In this document: positions 1 through 8,548 of the stretch, in pieces
Position numbering within the stretch: the stretch's first letter is position 1
Layout: each line of letters opens with the position of its first letter
From: Acetobacterium sp.
Lineage (GTDB): Bacteria; Bacillota; Clostridia; Eubacteriales; Eubacteriaceae
Direction: 5' to 3'
NCBI GenBank assembly: GCA_028692885.1
Contig: JAQUWM010000008.1
Location: 1 to 64,000 of the forward strand
DNA length: 64,000 nucleotides
Position numbers and translations under genes: made by a program
Notes under the pieces: generated by a model
Databases searched by the model: none
Seen by the model: only the letters and a program-made list of their open reading frames with translations
What the model was told of the DNA's origin: nothing

Positions 1-812
1 GAGAAGGACAATAGCACCGCCATAATGATATTGATAAAGATGGCCACCCCCGTTTTCATTGTTCCATAACTAAGGGAGGCATAGCTGCCCGTGCCTTCCG
101 GCATAATCGTTTTTATTTCTTTAATATACTCCGATTCAAATGCTTCGGTGCCCTTAATATCATCGGTGATCACCGCAATGTAGCTGCATTTTGAGCCATA
201 CTCCGGTTGCGCCAGGAATTCCTGGAACTGCTGATCGCCCAGAAACAATTTATACATGCTGACATTGGAAGGACTGGCAAACATCAAATCTTCATAGAAA
301 CCGGCGATCTCAAACTCGGTACTAGCATCATCCACGGTCAGTTTTAGGGTATCCCCGGTTTGATAGCCATTGGCTACTTTTAAAACATAGGGGACAATGA
401 CGCCATTTTTCGGCATATTTTCGGCCTGATCAATAATCTTTACCTGGGATATCTCCCGGGCGGTATCCAGATTTAGAAAGACCGCCGGGATGCTGTTGGC
501 CTCTTCCCCAGTATTGATATTCTGAAATGAGGACGACATCGACATCATTCCTTCTTCCCGTTCACTGTAGGAATAGGCTTCAATAGACTGATAAATTTCT
601 TGAATCTCCTGATCGTAGGTGCCATCGGTAATTGAGATCAGGTGGGCCCCATTGGTTTCGGCATTTTTTTCATCAATAAAGGTGTCCATATTGGATAACA
701 CGCTGATGCCCACATAGAGAAAAATAGTGGCAATCGCAATCAGGATGATCAGGGTGGCTGTCGCCACCTTGGCCTTCTTGATATTGTTGGTCGCAATCAT
801 CAGAATGTTCAT
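1..812 (-). CDS. ABC transporter permease, FtsX/MacB type (partial)
   Basis: Read on the minus strand from ATG at 812, the frame stays open to the window edge, so only about the first 270 residues are present. It begins with one hydrophobic segment (residues about 12-32), continues with a long polar extracytoplasmic domain of MacB periplasmic-core style, and reaches a second membrane segment just before the edge. This is the FtsX/MacB permease plan. It starts one base after the TAG of the ABC ATPase, so the two are translationally coupled partners. Known role of the family: with the ATPase it drives efflux or mechanotransmission, often of antimicrobial peptides or lipids. The substrate cannot be told from sequence. 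The rest of the gene lies to the left. Confidence 0.9.
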   Translation of the reverse strand, partial: MNILMIATNNIKKAKVATATLIILIAIATIFLYVGISVLSNMDTFIDEKNAETNGAHLISITDGTYDQEIQEIYQSIEAYSYSEREEGMMSMSSSFQNINTGEEANSIPAVFLNLDTAREISQVKIIDQAENMPKNGVIVPYVLKVANGYQTGDTLKLTVDDASTEFEIAGFYEDLMFASPSNVSMYKLFLGDQQFQEFLAQPEYGSKCSYIAVITDDIKGTEAFESEYIKEIKTIMPEGTGSYASLSYGTMKTGVAIFINIIMAVLLSF

Positions 813-813
813 G

Positions 814-1572
814 CTACCAGCCCATGCTTTCCAGAAATTCCCGGAGGATTTTATGGCGGTTCGGATCATCCTTGACATAAGCGCCCAGATTCAGCTCGTC
901 GATGATGACCCCATCTTTTAAATACAGGATGCGGTTAGCCCGGCGGGCCGTTTTGATATCATGGGTCACCATGATGATGCTTTGACCGGAAGCGTTCATC
1001 TCGGTCATCACATCCAGCACATTGATGGCATTGGTCGAATTGAGCGCCCCGGTGGGTTCATCCGCAAAGACGATTTCCGGTGCATTGATCAGCGCCCGGA
1101 CAATCGCCACCCGCTGGGCTTCGCCGCCGGAAAGCTGGGACGGATATTTATGATAGCAGGCATCACTTAACCCCACCTGCTGGAGCAGTTCCTTGGCTCG
1201 AGCAGCAATGGCCTTTTTATCGCGGCTGACCAGCAGCCCCGAGATCATAATATTATCGAGCACGGTCATGGTATCATTGAGATAGATCTGCTGAAAGACA
1301 AAGCCGCAATGCTTTCTCCGAAATACTGCCAGCTTGTCATTGGAATAGTTAGAAATCGCTTCGCCTTTAAAATCGATGGTTCCCAGGGTCGGCTTGTCCA
1401 TCCCGGAAAGGGCATAAAGCAGGGTCGATTTTCCCGAACCCGAGCTCCCCATGATGACGGTAAAGTCACCGGCTTTGATTTCGATGTTAAGATTTTTTAA
1501 AACGTGCTGCATGATGCTGCCGTTTGAATAGGTTTTACTGAGCATTTCTGCTTTTAGAATTGTGTTTGACAT
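814..1572 (-). CDS. ABC transporter ATP-binding protein (MacB/LolD type)
   Basis: A 252-residue ATPase powering the adjacent permease. It shows Walker A GSSGSGKST (residues about 42-50), Q-loop VFQQ, signature LSGGEAQRVAI, Walker B IVFADEPTGALN and H-loop MVTHD, in the order of the LolD/MacB/FtsE group. The ORF track starts at 1644, but the ATG at 1572 has GGGAGG five bases upstream, and the preceding residues do not fit the family, so I use 1572. Last gene but one of a regulator-kinase-ATPase-permease operon. Probably induced by the linked two-component system in response to an envelope-active compound (inferred from this gene order in Firmicutes). Confidence 0.95.
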   Translation of the reverse strand: MSNTILKAEMLSKTYSNGSIMQHVLKNLNIEIKAGDFTVIMGSSGSGKSTLLYALSGMDKPTLGTIDFKGEAISNYSNDKLAVFRRKHCGFVFQQIYLNDTMTVLDNIMISGLLVSRDKKAIAARAKELLQQVGLSDACYHKYPSQLSGGEAQRVAIVRALINAPEIVFADEPTGALNSTNAINVLDVMTEMNASGQSIIMVTHDIKTARRANRILYLKDGVIIDELNLGAYVKDDPNRHKILREFLESMGW

Positions 1573-1728
1573 ACGTTCCTCCCGATTGACTAATTGGATC
1601 TTTATCCCGAAGATAAAAGACCATGGTCGGCTTTTGCTTTCCATGGCCTAATTATATTTCATATGTTCTTAACCGGTCTTTTGCCAACTCTTATTAAATT
1701 CTTATCTGTTTCTTAAATGGAAAGATCA

Positions 1729-3039
1729 TTACACCACCTTGATACCCAGTTCCACCGTGAACCCATCCTCATTATAACAGCGGATGCTGCCGCCCATGGC
1801 GGCCATAAACTGCCTGGCCAGATAGAGGCCCAGCCCGGAGCCCGGGGTGTTTTGGATCGATTCCCCGGAACCCCGAAAAAATTTTTCACACACCAGCGGA
1901 CATTCATCGGGATCTACCCCCGCCCCATAATCTTTGATTTTTATGGTTAGGTTTTTGGTTGTTTTGTCCAGATCAAACCAGATGTCGATATCGGTATTGG
2001 CATATTTATACGAATTGCTGATGATATTGTCAATCACCTGACCCAGTCGCAGTGGATCACAACAAATCAGACACTCCGCCGAATCATTTTTAAAGCGGAT
2101 TTTCCCAAAATTATCGATTTCCTTGAACATCTGGATGATCACGGTGCTGGGTTGCTCGCTGACATTGACCTTCAGCATTTCCAGTTCTTCCAGGGTGGCA
2201 TGGAAGAGATTGCTGATTAGCGCGTCAATGATGTCGGCTTTGGCATCAATCACCGCAATTTTTTCGATGCTTTCGGTAATGGTCGTTACTGCCGTTGACC
2301 CCGGCAAATCCTCAGTTTTCACAGTTGCCAGCTTGATCTCAAGTAACTCACAGATGGCTTTAATGGTGGCCACCGGGGTTTTAATGTCATGGGACAGTTC
2401 TGCCACCAGCTCTTTCTTGCTGATATTGGCCTGATATTCGCCCTGCCGGGCCTTTCTCAGCTCTTCCCGCATCAGATCAAAACTTTCAGTGAAAGCGCCA
2501 AAGTAATTGCCCCGGTCCATCGGCAGCCGGAACTCCAGATCACCGTCGGCAATTTTTCGGGCAAACTCTTTCAGCACCCCAAAGGGCCGAAGAATCGCAG
2601 TATGCACCAACCCTAAAACCAGATAAACCATGATCAATACCAGCCCAAAGGTAAGGGTCATCATGACCGTCAGATTTCTTTTCATGGTCGCTTCTTCACT
2701 ACCGTCGGTCAGAATGATGATCTTCCCCAGCATTTCTTCCTGGCCATCCGCTGCGGTTCCGGTCAGATCAATAATCGTCTGACGATTCCTGATACCATCA
2801 TAAAGAAGGGCCTGATAGTTTTCATCCGTCACCAGGGCGATCTGATAGGACAGTCCCCCATTCGCACCAGATTTTTTTGTATCGCCAGCGTGCCAGTCTT
2901 GTTCGATAGTTTTAGCGACCTGGTTAATCTCGGTAATATCGACCCGATTGATCTGGCTGGTATTGATGCTGGTGATTGCGGCCAGGTAACCGGCCATCAT
3001 GATCACGGTAAACAGAATCATCATATTTCTTATTTTCAT
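1729..3039 (-). CDS. Sensor histidine kinase of ABC-linked two-component system
   Basis: About 436 residues. A first membrane helix near residues 6-24 is followed by an extracytoplasmic stretch of roughly 95 residues, a second helix near 122-146, and a HAMP region (PFGVLKEFARKIADGDLEF). The HisKA H-box is ELSHDIKTPVAT and the HATPase has N-box QVIDNIISNSYKY, G1 DYGAGVD and G2 GSGLGLYLAR. All catalytic boxes are intact. The track start is a TTG at 3051; the ATG at 3039 is better because GAGG sits six bases before it. The sensor loop is longer than in BceS-type kinases, so direct ligand sensing is possible. It lies 50 bp after the regulator gene and upstream of the ATPase, so it probably autophosphorylates and controls that transporter. 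Confidence 0.95.
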   Translation of the reverse strand: MKIRNMMILFTVIMMAGYLAAITSINTSQINRVDITEINQVAKTIEQDWHAGDTKKSGANGGLSYQIALVTDENYQALLYDGIRNRQTIIDLTGTAADGQEEMLGKIIILTDGSEEATMKRNLTVMMTLTFGLVLIMVYLVLGLVHTAILRPFGVLKEFARKIADGDLEFRLPMDRGNYFGAFTESFDLMREELRKARQGEYQANISKKELVAELSHDIKTPVATIKAICELLEIKLATVKTEDLPGSTAVTTITESIEKIAVIDAKADIIDALISNLFHATLEELEMLKVNVSEQPSTVIIQMFKEIDNFGKIRFKNDSAECLICCDPLRLGQVIDNIISNSYKYANTDIDIWFDLDKTTKNLTIKIKDYGAGVDPDECPLVCEKFFRGSGESIQNTPGSGLGLYLARQFMAAMGGSIRCYNEDGFTVELGIKVV

Positions 3040-3089
3040 GCATTTCCTCAACTAAGCAATTCATTATGGCCGCGAGAAGAGCGCCGGGG

Positions 3090-3812
3090 CTATTCGTTTT
3101 CCCGGGACTCAAATATATATCCGGTGCCCCAGATGGTTTTAATCAGCCTTGGCTGGTTGGGATTTTCTTCGATTTTTTCGCGAATTTTCCGGATATGGAC
3201 ATTCAGAGTGCCATCACTGAAAAACGCATCCCCCCAGATTTTGGCAAACAACTCATCTTTGGCAATCACCCGGTTTTTATTTTCATAAAGGTATAAAAAC
3301 AGCTTGAATTCCTTGGTTTTGAAACCCACATCTTTTTCATTGCGATAGACCTTCATGGCATCCTTATCAATTCTCAGGTTGCCGCAACGGTCCTGCACTT
3401 CTAATTGCGCACAGACCACATCACTGCTCCCGGCTTTTTGCGCCACCCCATCATAGCGTTTGATGATGACCTTCACCTTAGCCAGCAGAACGCTAAGGGA
3501 ATAGGGCTTTTTAATATAATCATCCCCGCCGATATTCAGCGCAATCAGGACATCATCATCACTCTGCCGGGCACTGATAAAAAGAATCGGCACATCAGTA
3601 TTTTTTCGGAGTGCTTTACATAATTCAAAACCACTGTCATTTCCCAGATTGATATCCAATAAAATCAGTTTAACCTGATTGTTCTCCATAAAAAAAACGC
3701 AATCCTCAGAATTAGTCACAACGGCGCAGCTCAGGCCAAACATTTCAAAATATTCACAGGTCGCTTTCGCCAGTTCAACTTCATCATCGACAATTAAACA
3801 ATCCCAGTTCAC
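3090..3812 (-). CDS. Response regulator, OmpR/PhoB family
   Basis: About 240 residues. The receiver domain has the acidic pair DDE near the start, phosphoacceptor Asp in LILLDINLG, the conserved S/T region (FISAR) and Lys in YIKKPY. The C-terminal winged helix has the OmpR pattern VIAKDELFAKIWG and LNVHIRKIREKIE, ending WGTGYIFE. The track start is ATG at 3824, but a GTG at 3812 has GGGAG five bases upstream, while the ATG has the same GGGAG directly abutting it; I prefer the GTG. It heads the operon with the kinase, ATPase and permease. A perfect inverted repeat overlaps the ribosome-binding region, see the separate entry. Confidence 0.93.
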   Translation of the reverse strand: MNWDCLIVDDEVELAKATCEYFEMFGLSCAVVTNSEDCVFFMENNQVKLILLDINLGNDSGFELCKALRKNTDVPILFISARQSDDDVLIALNIGGDDYIKKPYSLSVLLAKVKVIIKRYDGVAQKAGSSDVVCAQLEVQDRCGNLRIDKDAMKVYRNEKDVGFKTKEFKLFLYLYENKNRVIAKDELFAKIWGDAFFSDGTLNVHIRKIREKIEENPNQPRLIKTIWGTGYIFESRENE

Positions 3813-3825
3813 ACGTACTCCCATC

Positions 3826-3842
3826 TCCCGACCTGGTCGGGA
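3826..3842 (-). promoter_or_regulatory. Perfect inverted repeat at the start of the response regulator gene
   Basis: Arms TCCCGACC and GGTCGGGA, 8 bp each, are separated by a single base. The inner edge overlaps the GGGAG that serves as ribosome site for the regulator gene. As DNA it could be an operator for the OmpR-type regulator itself. As RNA the one-base loop would not fold, so a protein site is more likely. No second copy was found near the other genes of the operon. Confidence 0.5.
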
Positions 3843-3950
3843 ACGCTTTCGATTTGATTATTTTAATAATCCTTTGTTAAATGATACCATTATTCAGGTG
3901 AAATTGCATCTGGTTTGATTTATACTAGCAGGATTCAATTGCTTTCTTCG

Positions 3951-3992
3951 AAAAAAAAGACATGTCCTTCCATTGGAAGGAGCATGCCTTTT
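3951..3992 (-). terminator. Intrinsic terminator of the beta-helix lipoprotein gene
   Basis: The stem CCTTCC/GGAAGG with a flanking imperfect GCATG(T/C) extension lies 40 bp downstream of the stop codon. On the minus strand it is followed by a run of eight T. A weaker T-rich tail on the plus side could make it bidirectional. Confidence 0.75.
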
Positions 3993-4029
3993 CTTTATTT
4001 CTCTAATTGCTTGTTAATAAGCTGTTCCA

Positions 4030-5526
4030 CTATTGCGGTTTTTGACCGCCCTGGGGTTGACCTTGACCGCCCTGTCCGGGTCCACCCATTCCCGTTTGGC
4101 CGTTACTGGTGACGATCCCGGTCAGCGGGATTTCCACGTTTTGGCTGCCGCAGGTCAGGGTATAGGTTGAGCTCTGGGCCAGATCCGGACTGCTGATCAC
4201 CACCGATTGATAGGTTTTATCCGGGGTGTATGTTACTACAGTCTTGCCGCTGGCATCGGTCAATTTTATTTCAGTCCCGGCTGCACAGCTTGATGTGAGG
4301 TTGTAAAGCAAGGATGCCTGAGTTGAGGTTTCGGAAAACGACTGAGCCATTCCGGTACTGCCGGCAATCACAACGGTTCCGCCACTGACATCGGCAGTGC
4401 CATTATAATCCAGGGCACCATTGCCGCTGTTGGTGGGGCCGCTGACATTAACAGAGCCTCCTGAGATGTACAGCGAGCCGTTACTGTCAAGTCCGTCACC
4501 AGCCGCATTGACGCTGATGGTGCCACCGGAAATTGAAACATAGACGTTCGCATCATTTTCCATGGCCGCACCACCGCCTTTTCCGCCGGTGTCTGTTTCC
4601 GCGGCACTGGCACTGGCACCATTAAACCCGTCATCCGATGAAATCAGGTCAATGGTTCCGCCTTCTACAATGATCGCTGTCCCTTCAATCCCCTCGGTGC
4701 TGTTTTTAATGGTGATCGTCCCGCCGCAAATGTAAACATAACCTTTTGTGGCATCGTCGGCGTTCTTTGAGGTAATCCCCTTGCCTGCTGACGAATCGAT
4801 GGTAATGGCGCCATCTTTGATTTTGACACTGTTTTTACCGCTAAGCGCATCATCAGCTGAAGTGATATTATAAGTACCCCCGGTAATAACCAGATCATCC
4901 TTTGACACAATCCCATGATTATTGTTTGTTGTAATATTCAGGGTCCCTTCGCCATTGATGGTCAAATCCGCTTTGCTGAAGATCACCCCATCGACCGTAT
5001 TATCATCGGTCTGGACATAGGCACCACCATCAGTTAAGGTATTGACCGTATTGGCATTCAAGGTGACAAAGACCTTGTTGGCACTTTTTACATAGATCGG
5101 GGCATTATCGGCACAATTGATGGTCGCACCACTTAGCACAATCTGAATTTTATCGGTATCGGCTGCTGCTACGACAATCTGCCCGTCAGTTAGATTTCCG
5201 GTGACCACATAGGTCCCTTCTTTGGTGATTGTCAGAACCCCGTTACTGGCGCTGGCGCCGTCACCAGTTACCTGGATATTGCTACCATCCAGGGTAACCT
5301 GAACTGCGGTCGCGTCGTCATAGCTTGTTTCCAGATCACGGTCGGTAAATTCTGGATCAACAACAATTGTCGAGGTGGGTGATACCACCGCACTTAATAC
5401 CGCAGTGGTCTCTGTTACTGCCTCGGCGGTCGTTTCTGCCGTTGTTGTTGCCGAATTTGAACTGCATCCAGCCAACAATACCATCATGATTAATAAGAAT
5501 GGTATCAAAATCTTAAGTCTTTTCAT
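4030..5526 (-). CDS. Secreted lipoprotein with carbohydrate-binding beta-helix domain (Cthe_2159-like)
   Basis: 498 residues. It opens with a lipoprotein signal peptide (MKRLKILIPFLL...LLAGCSS, lipobox LAGC), a Thr/Ala-rich linker, then repeated short beta-helix turns rich in G-G-T-I-x-I patterns (for example GGTIDLISSDDG, GGTISVNAAGDG). These are typical of the cellulose/polygalacturonate-binding right-handed beta-helix family first known from Clostridium thermocellum Cthe_2159. A beta-sandwich-like segment follows, and the tail is Gly/Gln-rich (GQGGQGQPQGG). The start at 5526 is the signal-peptide Met with GAGAGG ten bases upstream; the track start at 5619 lies in leader sequence. Predicted to sit on the cell surface and bind an acidic polysaccharide (inferred). 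Monocistronic, with its own terminator. Confidence 0.85.
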   Translation of the reverse strand: MKRLKILIPFLLIMMVLLAGCSSNSATTTAETTAEAVTETTAVLSAVVSPTSTIVVDPEFTDRDLETSYDDATAVQVTLDGSNIQVTGDGASASNGVLTITKEGTYVVTGNLTDGQIVVAAADTDKIQIVLSGATINCADNAPIYVKSANKVFVTLNANTVNTLTDGGAYVQTDDNTVDGVIFSKADLTINGEGTLNITTNNNHGIVSKDDLVITGGTYNITSADDALSGKNSVKIKDGAITIDSSAGKGITSKNADDATKGYVYICGGTITIKNSTEGIEGTAIIVEGGTIDLISSDDGFNGASASAAETDTGGKGGGAAMENDANVYVSISGGTISVNAAGDGLDSNGSLYISGGSVNVSGPTNSGNGALDYNGTADVSGGTVVIAGSTGMAQSFSETSTQASLLYNLTSSCAAGTEIKLTDASGKTVVTYTPDKTYQSVVISSPDLAQSSTYTLTCGSQNVEIPLTGIVTSNGQTGMGGPGQGGQGQPQGGQKPQ

Positions 5527-5794
5527 TGAATGTTTTCCTCTCTTTTCTTTGCTAGACTTTTTGAAGCGTTTATCTTGATATCCCCGTGATTGGCAAACAA
5601 TCAGGGATAAACTCAGCATCTCAGTGAGAATCTGATGAAAATCTGAGGTGCCGCCTCTTTTTTCTTATTATAGACGGGTTATGTGACGGCTATATGGATA
5701 AAGGCTGTTTTTTTATTGAAAGACCCGATTTTATTTTGTGTCGTTGGCTCAATTTTAGGTCTAAAATTCTGGACGATTCTTATTTTGTTTTTTT

Positions 5795-5876
5795 GCAAAG
5801 CTAACTTGACATTTTATGCAAAGCGAACTATACTAATAATGCAAAGTATGCTATGCAAATTAATAGAAGGTGCAAA
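5795..5876 (+). repeat. GCAAAG direct repeats around the XRE promoter
   Basis: GCAAAG occurs at 5795, 5818 and 5841, with exactly 23 bp between successive copies. Further GCAAA copies follow at 5855 and 5872. The copies flank and enter the promoter of the XRE gene. Even spacing of about two helical turns is what a dimeric HTH repressor bound in series would use, so these are candidate operators (inference). Confidence 0.6.
5806..5834 (+). promoter_or_regulatory. Sigma-A promoter of the XRE operon
   Basis: TTGACA at 5806-5811, a 17-bp spacer, then TATACT at 5829-5834, about 43 bp before the start codon of the XRE regulator. The fit to the housekeeping consensus is very good. GCAAAG motifs lie upstream of the -35, within the spacer and downstream of the -10, which suggests autoregulation. 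Confidence 0.85.
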
Positions 5877-6083
5877 ATGAAAACACGAATCAAAGATTTA
5901 CGAAAAGAGCGAAAACTATCCCAAGAAGAACTGGCACTGGCAGTGGGAACGACCAGACAGACCATTACCTCCATCGAAGTGGGCAAATATACTGCTTCGC
6001 TGGTGCTGGCCTATAAAATCGCCCACTATTTCGGGCTGACCATCGAAGAAGTTTTTGACTTTTCAGAAGAAAATGAATTTTAG
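5877..6083 (+). CDS. Small XRE/Cro-type transcriptional regulator
   Basis: 68 residues that are almost entirely an HTH_3 domain: RIKDLRKERKLSQEELA, the recognition helix region TTRQTITSIE, then KYTASLVLAYKIAHYFGLTIEEVF. It is the short YozG/HipB-like type that usually sits in front of small membrane-protein genes. The ATG at 5877 has AGAAGG six bases upstream; the track start at 5853 lies in the leader. It is followed after 11 bp by a membrane protein gene and two more small ones, so it is the first gene of a four-gene operon ended by a terminator at 6992. Likely a repressor of this operon acting at the GCAAAG repeats (inferred). Confidence 0.9.
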   Translation: MKTRIKDLRKERKLSQEELALAVGTTRQTITSIEVGKYTASLVLAYKIAHYFGLTIEEVFDFSEENEF

Positions 6084-6094
6084 GAGGCAGGATC

Positions 6095-6550
6095 ATGGAA
6101 AAATTTAGAACAACGGTTAAACGAAGAATTGCCATTTCTTCAGGAATGACATTTATTGCGATGGTGTTGGGAGGAATTAATATTTATTCAATAATTATTA
6201 CAGACCACTCAAGCGCAACACACTCTGATGGTTTTGTGGCGGGATTCCAGTTTGGTCTGATCGTAAGCATTTTCGGGCTGGCGGTATTTGATATCATCAA
6301 GTTGAGCCTGGCGATCAATGATGAGACCAAGCTGAGAATATTGTACAACAAGGAACATGACGAGCGGCTAATCGCAATCCGCAATAAAGCCGGTGCACCA
6401 ATGATTGTAATTACTTCCATCATGATGATTATTGCTGCCATTATTGCCGGGTATTTTAACATTGTCGTTTTTTATACCCTGATCGTCGCCGTAGCCGCCC
6501 AACTGTTGGTCAGTGCCATGGTTAAGCTTTATTGTATGAAAACCATGTAA
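6095..6550 (+). CDS. Four-helix membrane protein, DUF2178-like
   Basis: 151 residues with four predicted membrane helices in two pairs (about 13-33, 49-68, 103-120 and 124-142). The charged middle loop (DETKLRILYNKEHDERLIAIRNKAG) resembles the hallmark loop of DUF2178-type proteins linked to small XRE regulators. An AGGAGG lies before the ATG. Function is unknown for the family. Being in one operon with the XRE gene suggests that its level is set by that repressor. Confidence 0.75.
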   Translation: MEKFRTTVKRRIAISSGMTFIAMVLGGINIYSIIITDHSSATHSDGFVAGFQFGLIVSIFGLAVFDIIKLSLAINDETKLRILYNKEHDERLIAIRNKAGAPMIVITSIMMIIAAIIAGYFNIVVFYTLIVAVAAQLLVSAMVKLYCMKTM

Positions 6551-6564
6551 GGGGTGGGTAGCCA

Positions 6565-6753
6565 ATGATGAAGAAAAGCCGTTTATTTCCAGTGACCGTT
6601 ATGGTCATGCTTCTCTGCCTGGGATTGATGGCCATTAACTGGCTGATCCTGCCCCTGCCTAATTGGGCCGTACGCAGCATTGGTTTAATGATGCTGGCCG
6701 ATCTGCCGATGCTGGTTTATTCCCGAATAAGATTTGTGCAGAACCATCAATAA
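6565..6753 (+). CDS. Small two-helix membrane protein, function unknown
   Basis: 62 residues, mostly hydrophobic, with two predicted membrane spans (about 8-27 and 34-52) and a short basic tail. It begins 15 bp after the preceding gene with GGGTGGG upstream of tandem ATG codons, so either Met may be used. I do not recognise a family. Position in the XRE operon and the conserved reading frame support it being real. Confidence 0.6.
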   Translation: MMKKSRLFPVTVMVMLLCLGLMAINWLILPLPNWAVRSIGLMMLADLPMLVYSRIRFVQNHQ

Positions 6754-6772
6754 AAGAAATGGAGCTCGTGAT

Positions 6773-6988
6773 ATGAAAACAGATATGAGAAAAGAACTGA
6801 AAATTGGAATCCTGCTATTTGCCGTTTTTAATCTTATCAATTTTTTCACCAAAAATATGCTTCCGGAAATACCAGCATTGCATTTTATCCTTGGTGGACT
6901 GGTAGGACTGGCTCTTTGTCAGATAATTATTGGTATTTTACCTGAATCTACTTACTTGAAACTGAAGAATTTTAAAAAGAATTGCTAA
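6773..6988 (+). CDS. Small membrane protein, function unknown
   Basis: 71 residues with two hydrophobic segments (about residues 10-26 and 33-53) and a Lys-rich end. The ATG at 6773 is preceded by GGAG at a suitable distance; the track start at 6734 overlaps the previous gene without a ribosome site. Last gene of the XRE operon, followed within a few bases by a strong terminator. No family recognised. Confidence 0.65.
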   Translation: MKTDMRKELKIGILLFAVFNLINFFTKNMLPEIPALHFILGGLVGLALCQIIIGILPESTYLKLKNFKKNC

Positions 6989-6991
6989 ACG

Positions 6992-7025
6992 AAACCCTCA
7001 ACAAAACAAATTGTTGAGGGTTTTT
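6992..7025 (+). terminator. Terminator of the XRE operon
   Basis: AAACCCTCAACAA pairs with TTGTTGAGGGTTT across a short A-rich loop and is followed by five T. It lies just after the last small membrane gene. Confidence 0.9.
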
Positions 7026-7173
7026 GTCTAAAATTAAATAAAAAGGCCCATTTCGTTTTTTAGACTATGAATAGTTTTTTGTAAAACTGGCATATATCCG
7101 ACAGAATCGGCCAATCAGTCCCATCAAACCCTGTTTTTCCCTATTCGTCTCGCGATGATTGCAACAAACTGAC

Positions 7174-7509
7174 TTATTCTGTTTCAAAGCTGGTTTTGCA
7201 TTTTGGGCAGCGGACGCTGATTTTCCCCTTATCACTGGGAACCCGCAGCTTAGCCTGACAGTTTGGACAGGATACCACCCGATGATCGACCAGTTTCAGA
7301 ATTTTTTCTTTATCCAATCCCACCACTGCATCATTGCCAATTAGAAAAGTGGGAACCCCTCGAATACCCCGACGGGTCATTTCATTTTGGGCCTCCGCAT
7401 CATAATTAACGTCCTTTTCAACAAACTGAATGTGATTCTGCTTGAGAAAAGCCTTTGCCGTTTTACAGTGTGGACAGGTCTGTGTTGTAAATAAGGTTAC
7501 ATCTTTCAT
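7174..7509 (-). CDS. Glutaredoxin fused to a C-terminal zinc ribbon
   Basis: 111 residues. The N-terminal 75 form a glutaredoxin of the NrdH/clostridial type with the redox motif CPHC and the cis-Pro segment RGVPTFLIG. The last 35 form a compact zinc ribbon with paired knuckles CPNC and CPKC. The ATG at 7509 has AGGTG six bases upstream. The fold suggests reduction of disulfides or handling of metal-bound thiols. The zinc ribbon may dock a partner or sense metal (inference). Monocistronic. Another zinc-ribbon gene with similar knuckles lies at 11888. Confidence 0.85.
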   Translation of the reverse strand: MKDVTLFTTQTCPHCKTAKAFLKQNHIQFVEKDVNYDAEAQNEMTRRGIRGVPTFLIGNDAVVGLDKEKILKLVDHRVVSCPNCQAKLRVPSDKGKISVRCPKCKTSFETE

Positions 7510-7803
7510 TACTATCACCTGATTTCTTTTTATACTTACTTGATTTGTTTATTAAGATGCTTCATCTTAACAGATACTTACCCGATTCTCTGTAATTTCA
7601 TCACTGAGAGAATAAAATAATGAAAATCCTCAAAAACAAAAACAGCCTGACAAACTGAACTATTCCTGATGGCTTTTATTTTTAGTTTTTTTTATTAATC
7701 ATCATCAACTGCTTACCGTTTTTTCGTCAGTCAGAAATCACAACTCAGCTTTTATATTCTCCAATCATTTTCACTTGCCACTAACGCCTTGTCTATTCAA
7801 CTA
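7510..7803. other. Intergenic stretch without visible gene
   Basis: About 290 AT-rich bases between the glutaredoxin gene start and a decayed WG-repeat fragment. I see no ORF with a ribosome site, no strong hairpin and no clear promoter beyond what the glutaredoxin gene must use. Confidence 0.5.
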
Positions 7804-8053
7804 TTACGACTTGATCAGTGCTTCCACTTGGATTAGAAACTCCCGCAGCGATCGCGCCCGGTAATCAAGTCGTGGTTTGATCAGATCATTGCCGCAGGGG
7901 GTCAATATAACCATATTTACCGTTTTTCTTGACTTCGGCGATTTCATGAACAAAATAATTGGCATTCTGATAGATAGGCTGGATCGTCACCTTTCCAGTT
8001 TCATACTCACAATAACCACACCAGTAATTTTCCTCCGGTTCGATTGCACGATA
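7804..8053 (-). pseudogene. Frameshifted WG-repeat remnant
   Basis: Directly behind the TAA of the 8054-8383 ORF, and in the same frame, the minus strand encodes about 55 residues containing one WG (KWG) repeat: KVTIQPIYQNANYF, then VKKNGKYGYIDP. At a run of five C (about 7896-7900) the frame must shift by one base to continue as CGNDLIKPRLDYRARSLREF, ending at TAA 7804-7806. The consensus WG pattern (K-x-G-x-I-D-x-G-x-x-V-I-x-P) spans the shift, so this is a decayed gene end rather than chance. It probably was the C-terminal part of the preceding ORF. Confidence 0.7.
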
Positions 8054-8383
8054 TTAGACATATTCCAGGGTGCCTCCCGTACAAACGGGTGCCTTTAGCG
8101 TGTTTTCAATGAACAATTTCGGTTCAATAAAATTTCCCTTTTCATCCTTCGTTACATAAAATAACACCATCCCATTGACATCACCAAACTGGAATGAATC
8201 CCGTCTCAAAATTTGACCCGGTGCCCCATGTCCAATCATTTCGACCTTTTGAAACACGCCATCTGCCGTTACTGATACACCCCCCTGCCATTGAAGTGCG
8301 GCATGCTTCCCATTAATTATCATGCAGGGTATTTCTGTTACGGGTATTATTTCCGGTACGTTCAAAGTTCTTTCAGGTTTCAT
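8054..8383 (-). CDS. Hypothetical protein, probably truncated by a nonsense codon
   Basis: 109 residues from ATG 8383 (AGGAGG nine bases upstream). The track start at 8407 lacks a ribosome site. I recognise no family. The sequence is beta-rich, with segments such as GVSVTADGVFQKVEMIGHG and FGDVNGMVLFYVTKDEKG. The stop TAA is followed in the same frame by roughly 50 codons of WG-repeat-like sequence, so the original protein was probably longer and joined to that repeat. It may still be made as a short protein. Confidence 0.5.
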   Translation of the reverse strand: MKPERTLNVPEIIPVTEIPCMIINGKHAALQWQGGVSVTADGVFQKVEMIGHGAPGQILRRDSFQFGDVNGMVLFYVTKDEKGNFIEPKLFIENTLKAPVCTGGTLEYV

Positions 8384-8548
8384 CTTGGATAACCTCCTTA
8401 CCATCACATGGTTTTAAATCGCTGACCAGACCAGCCTTAACCGTATACTGCTAAACCCATTATAACAGCGGGCTTTTTCTCAAAAGGCCAATAGTCTGAA
8501 ACAGCAACCGGAATAATCCTGTTTTTGTATTAATTAGTGCGAATTTAA

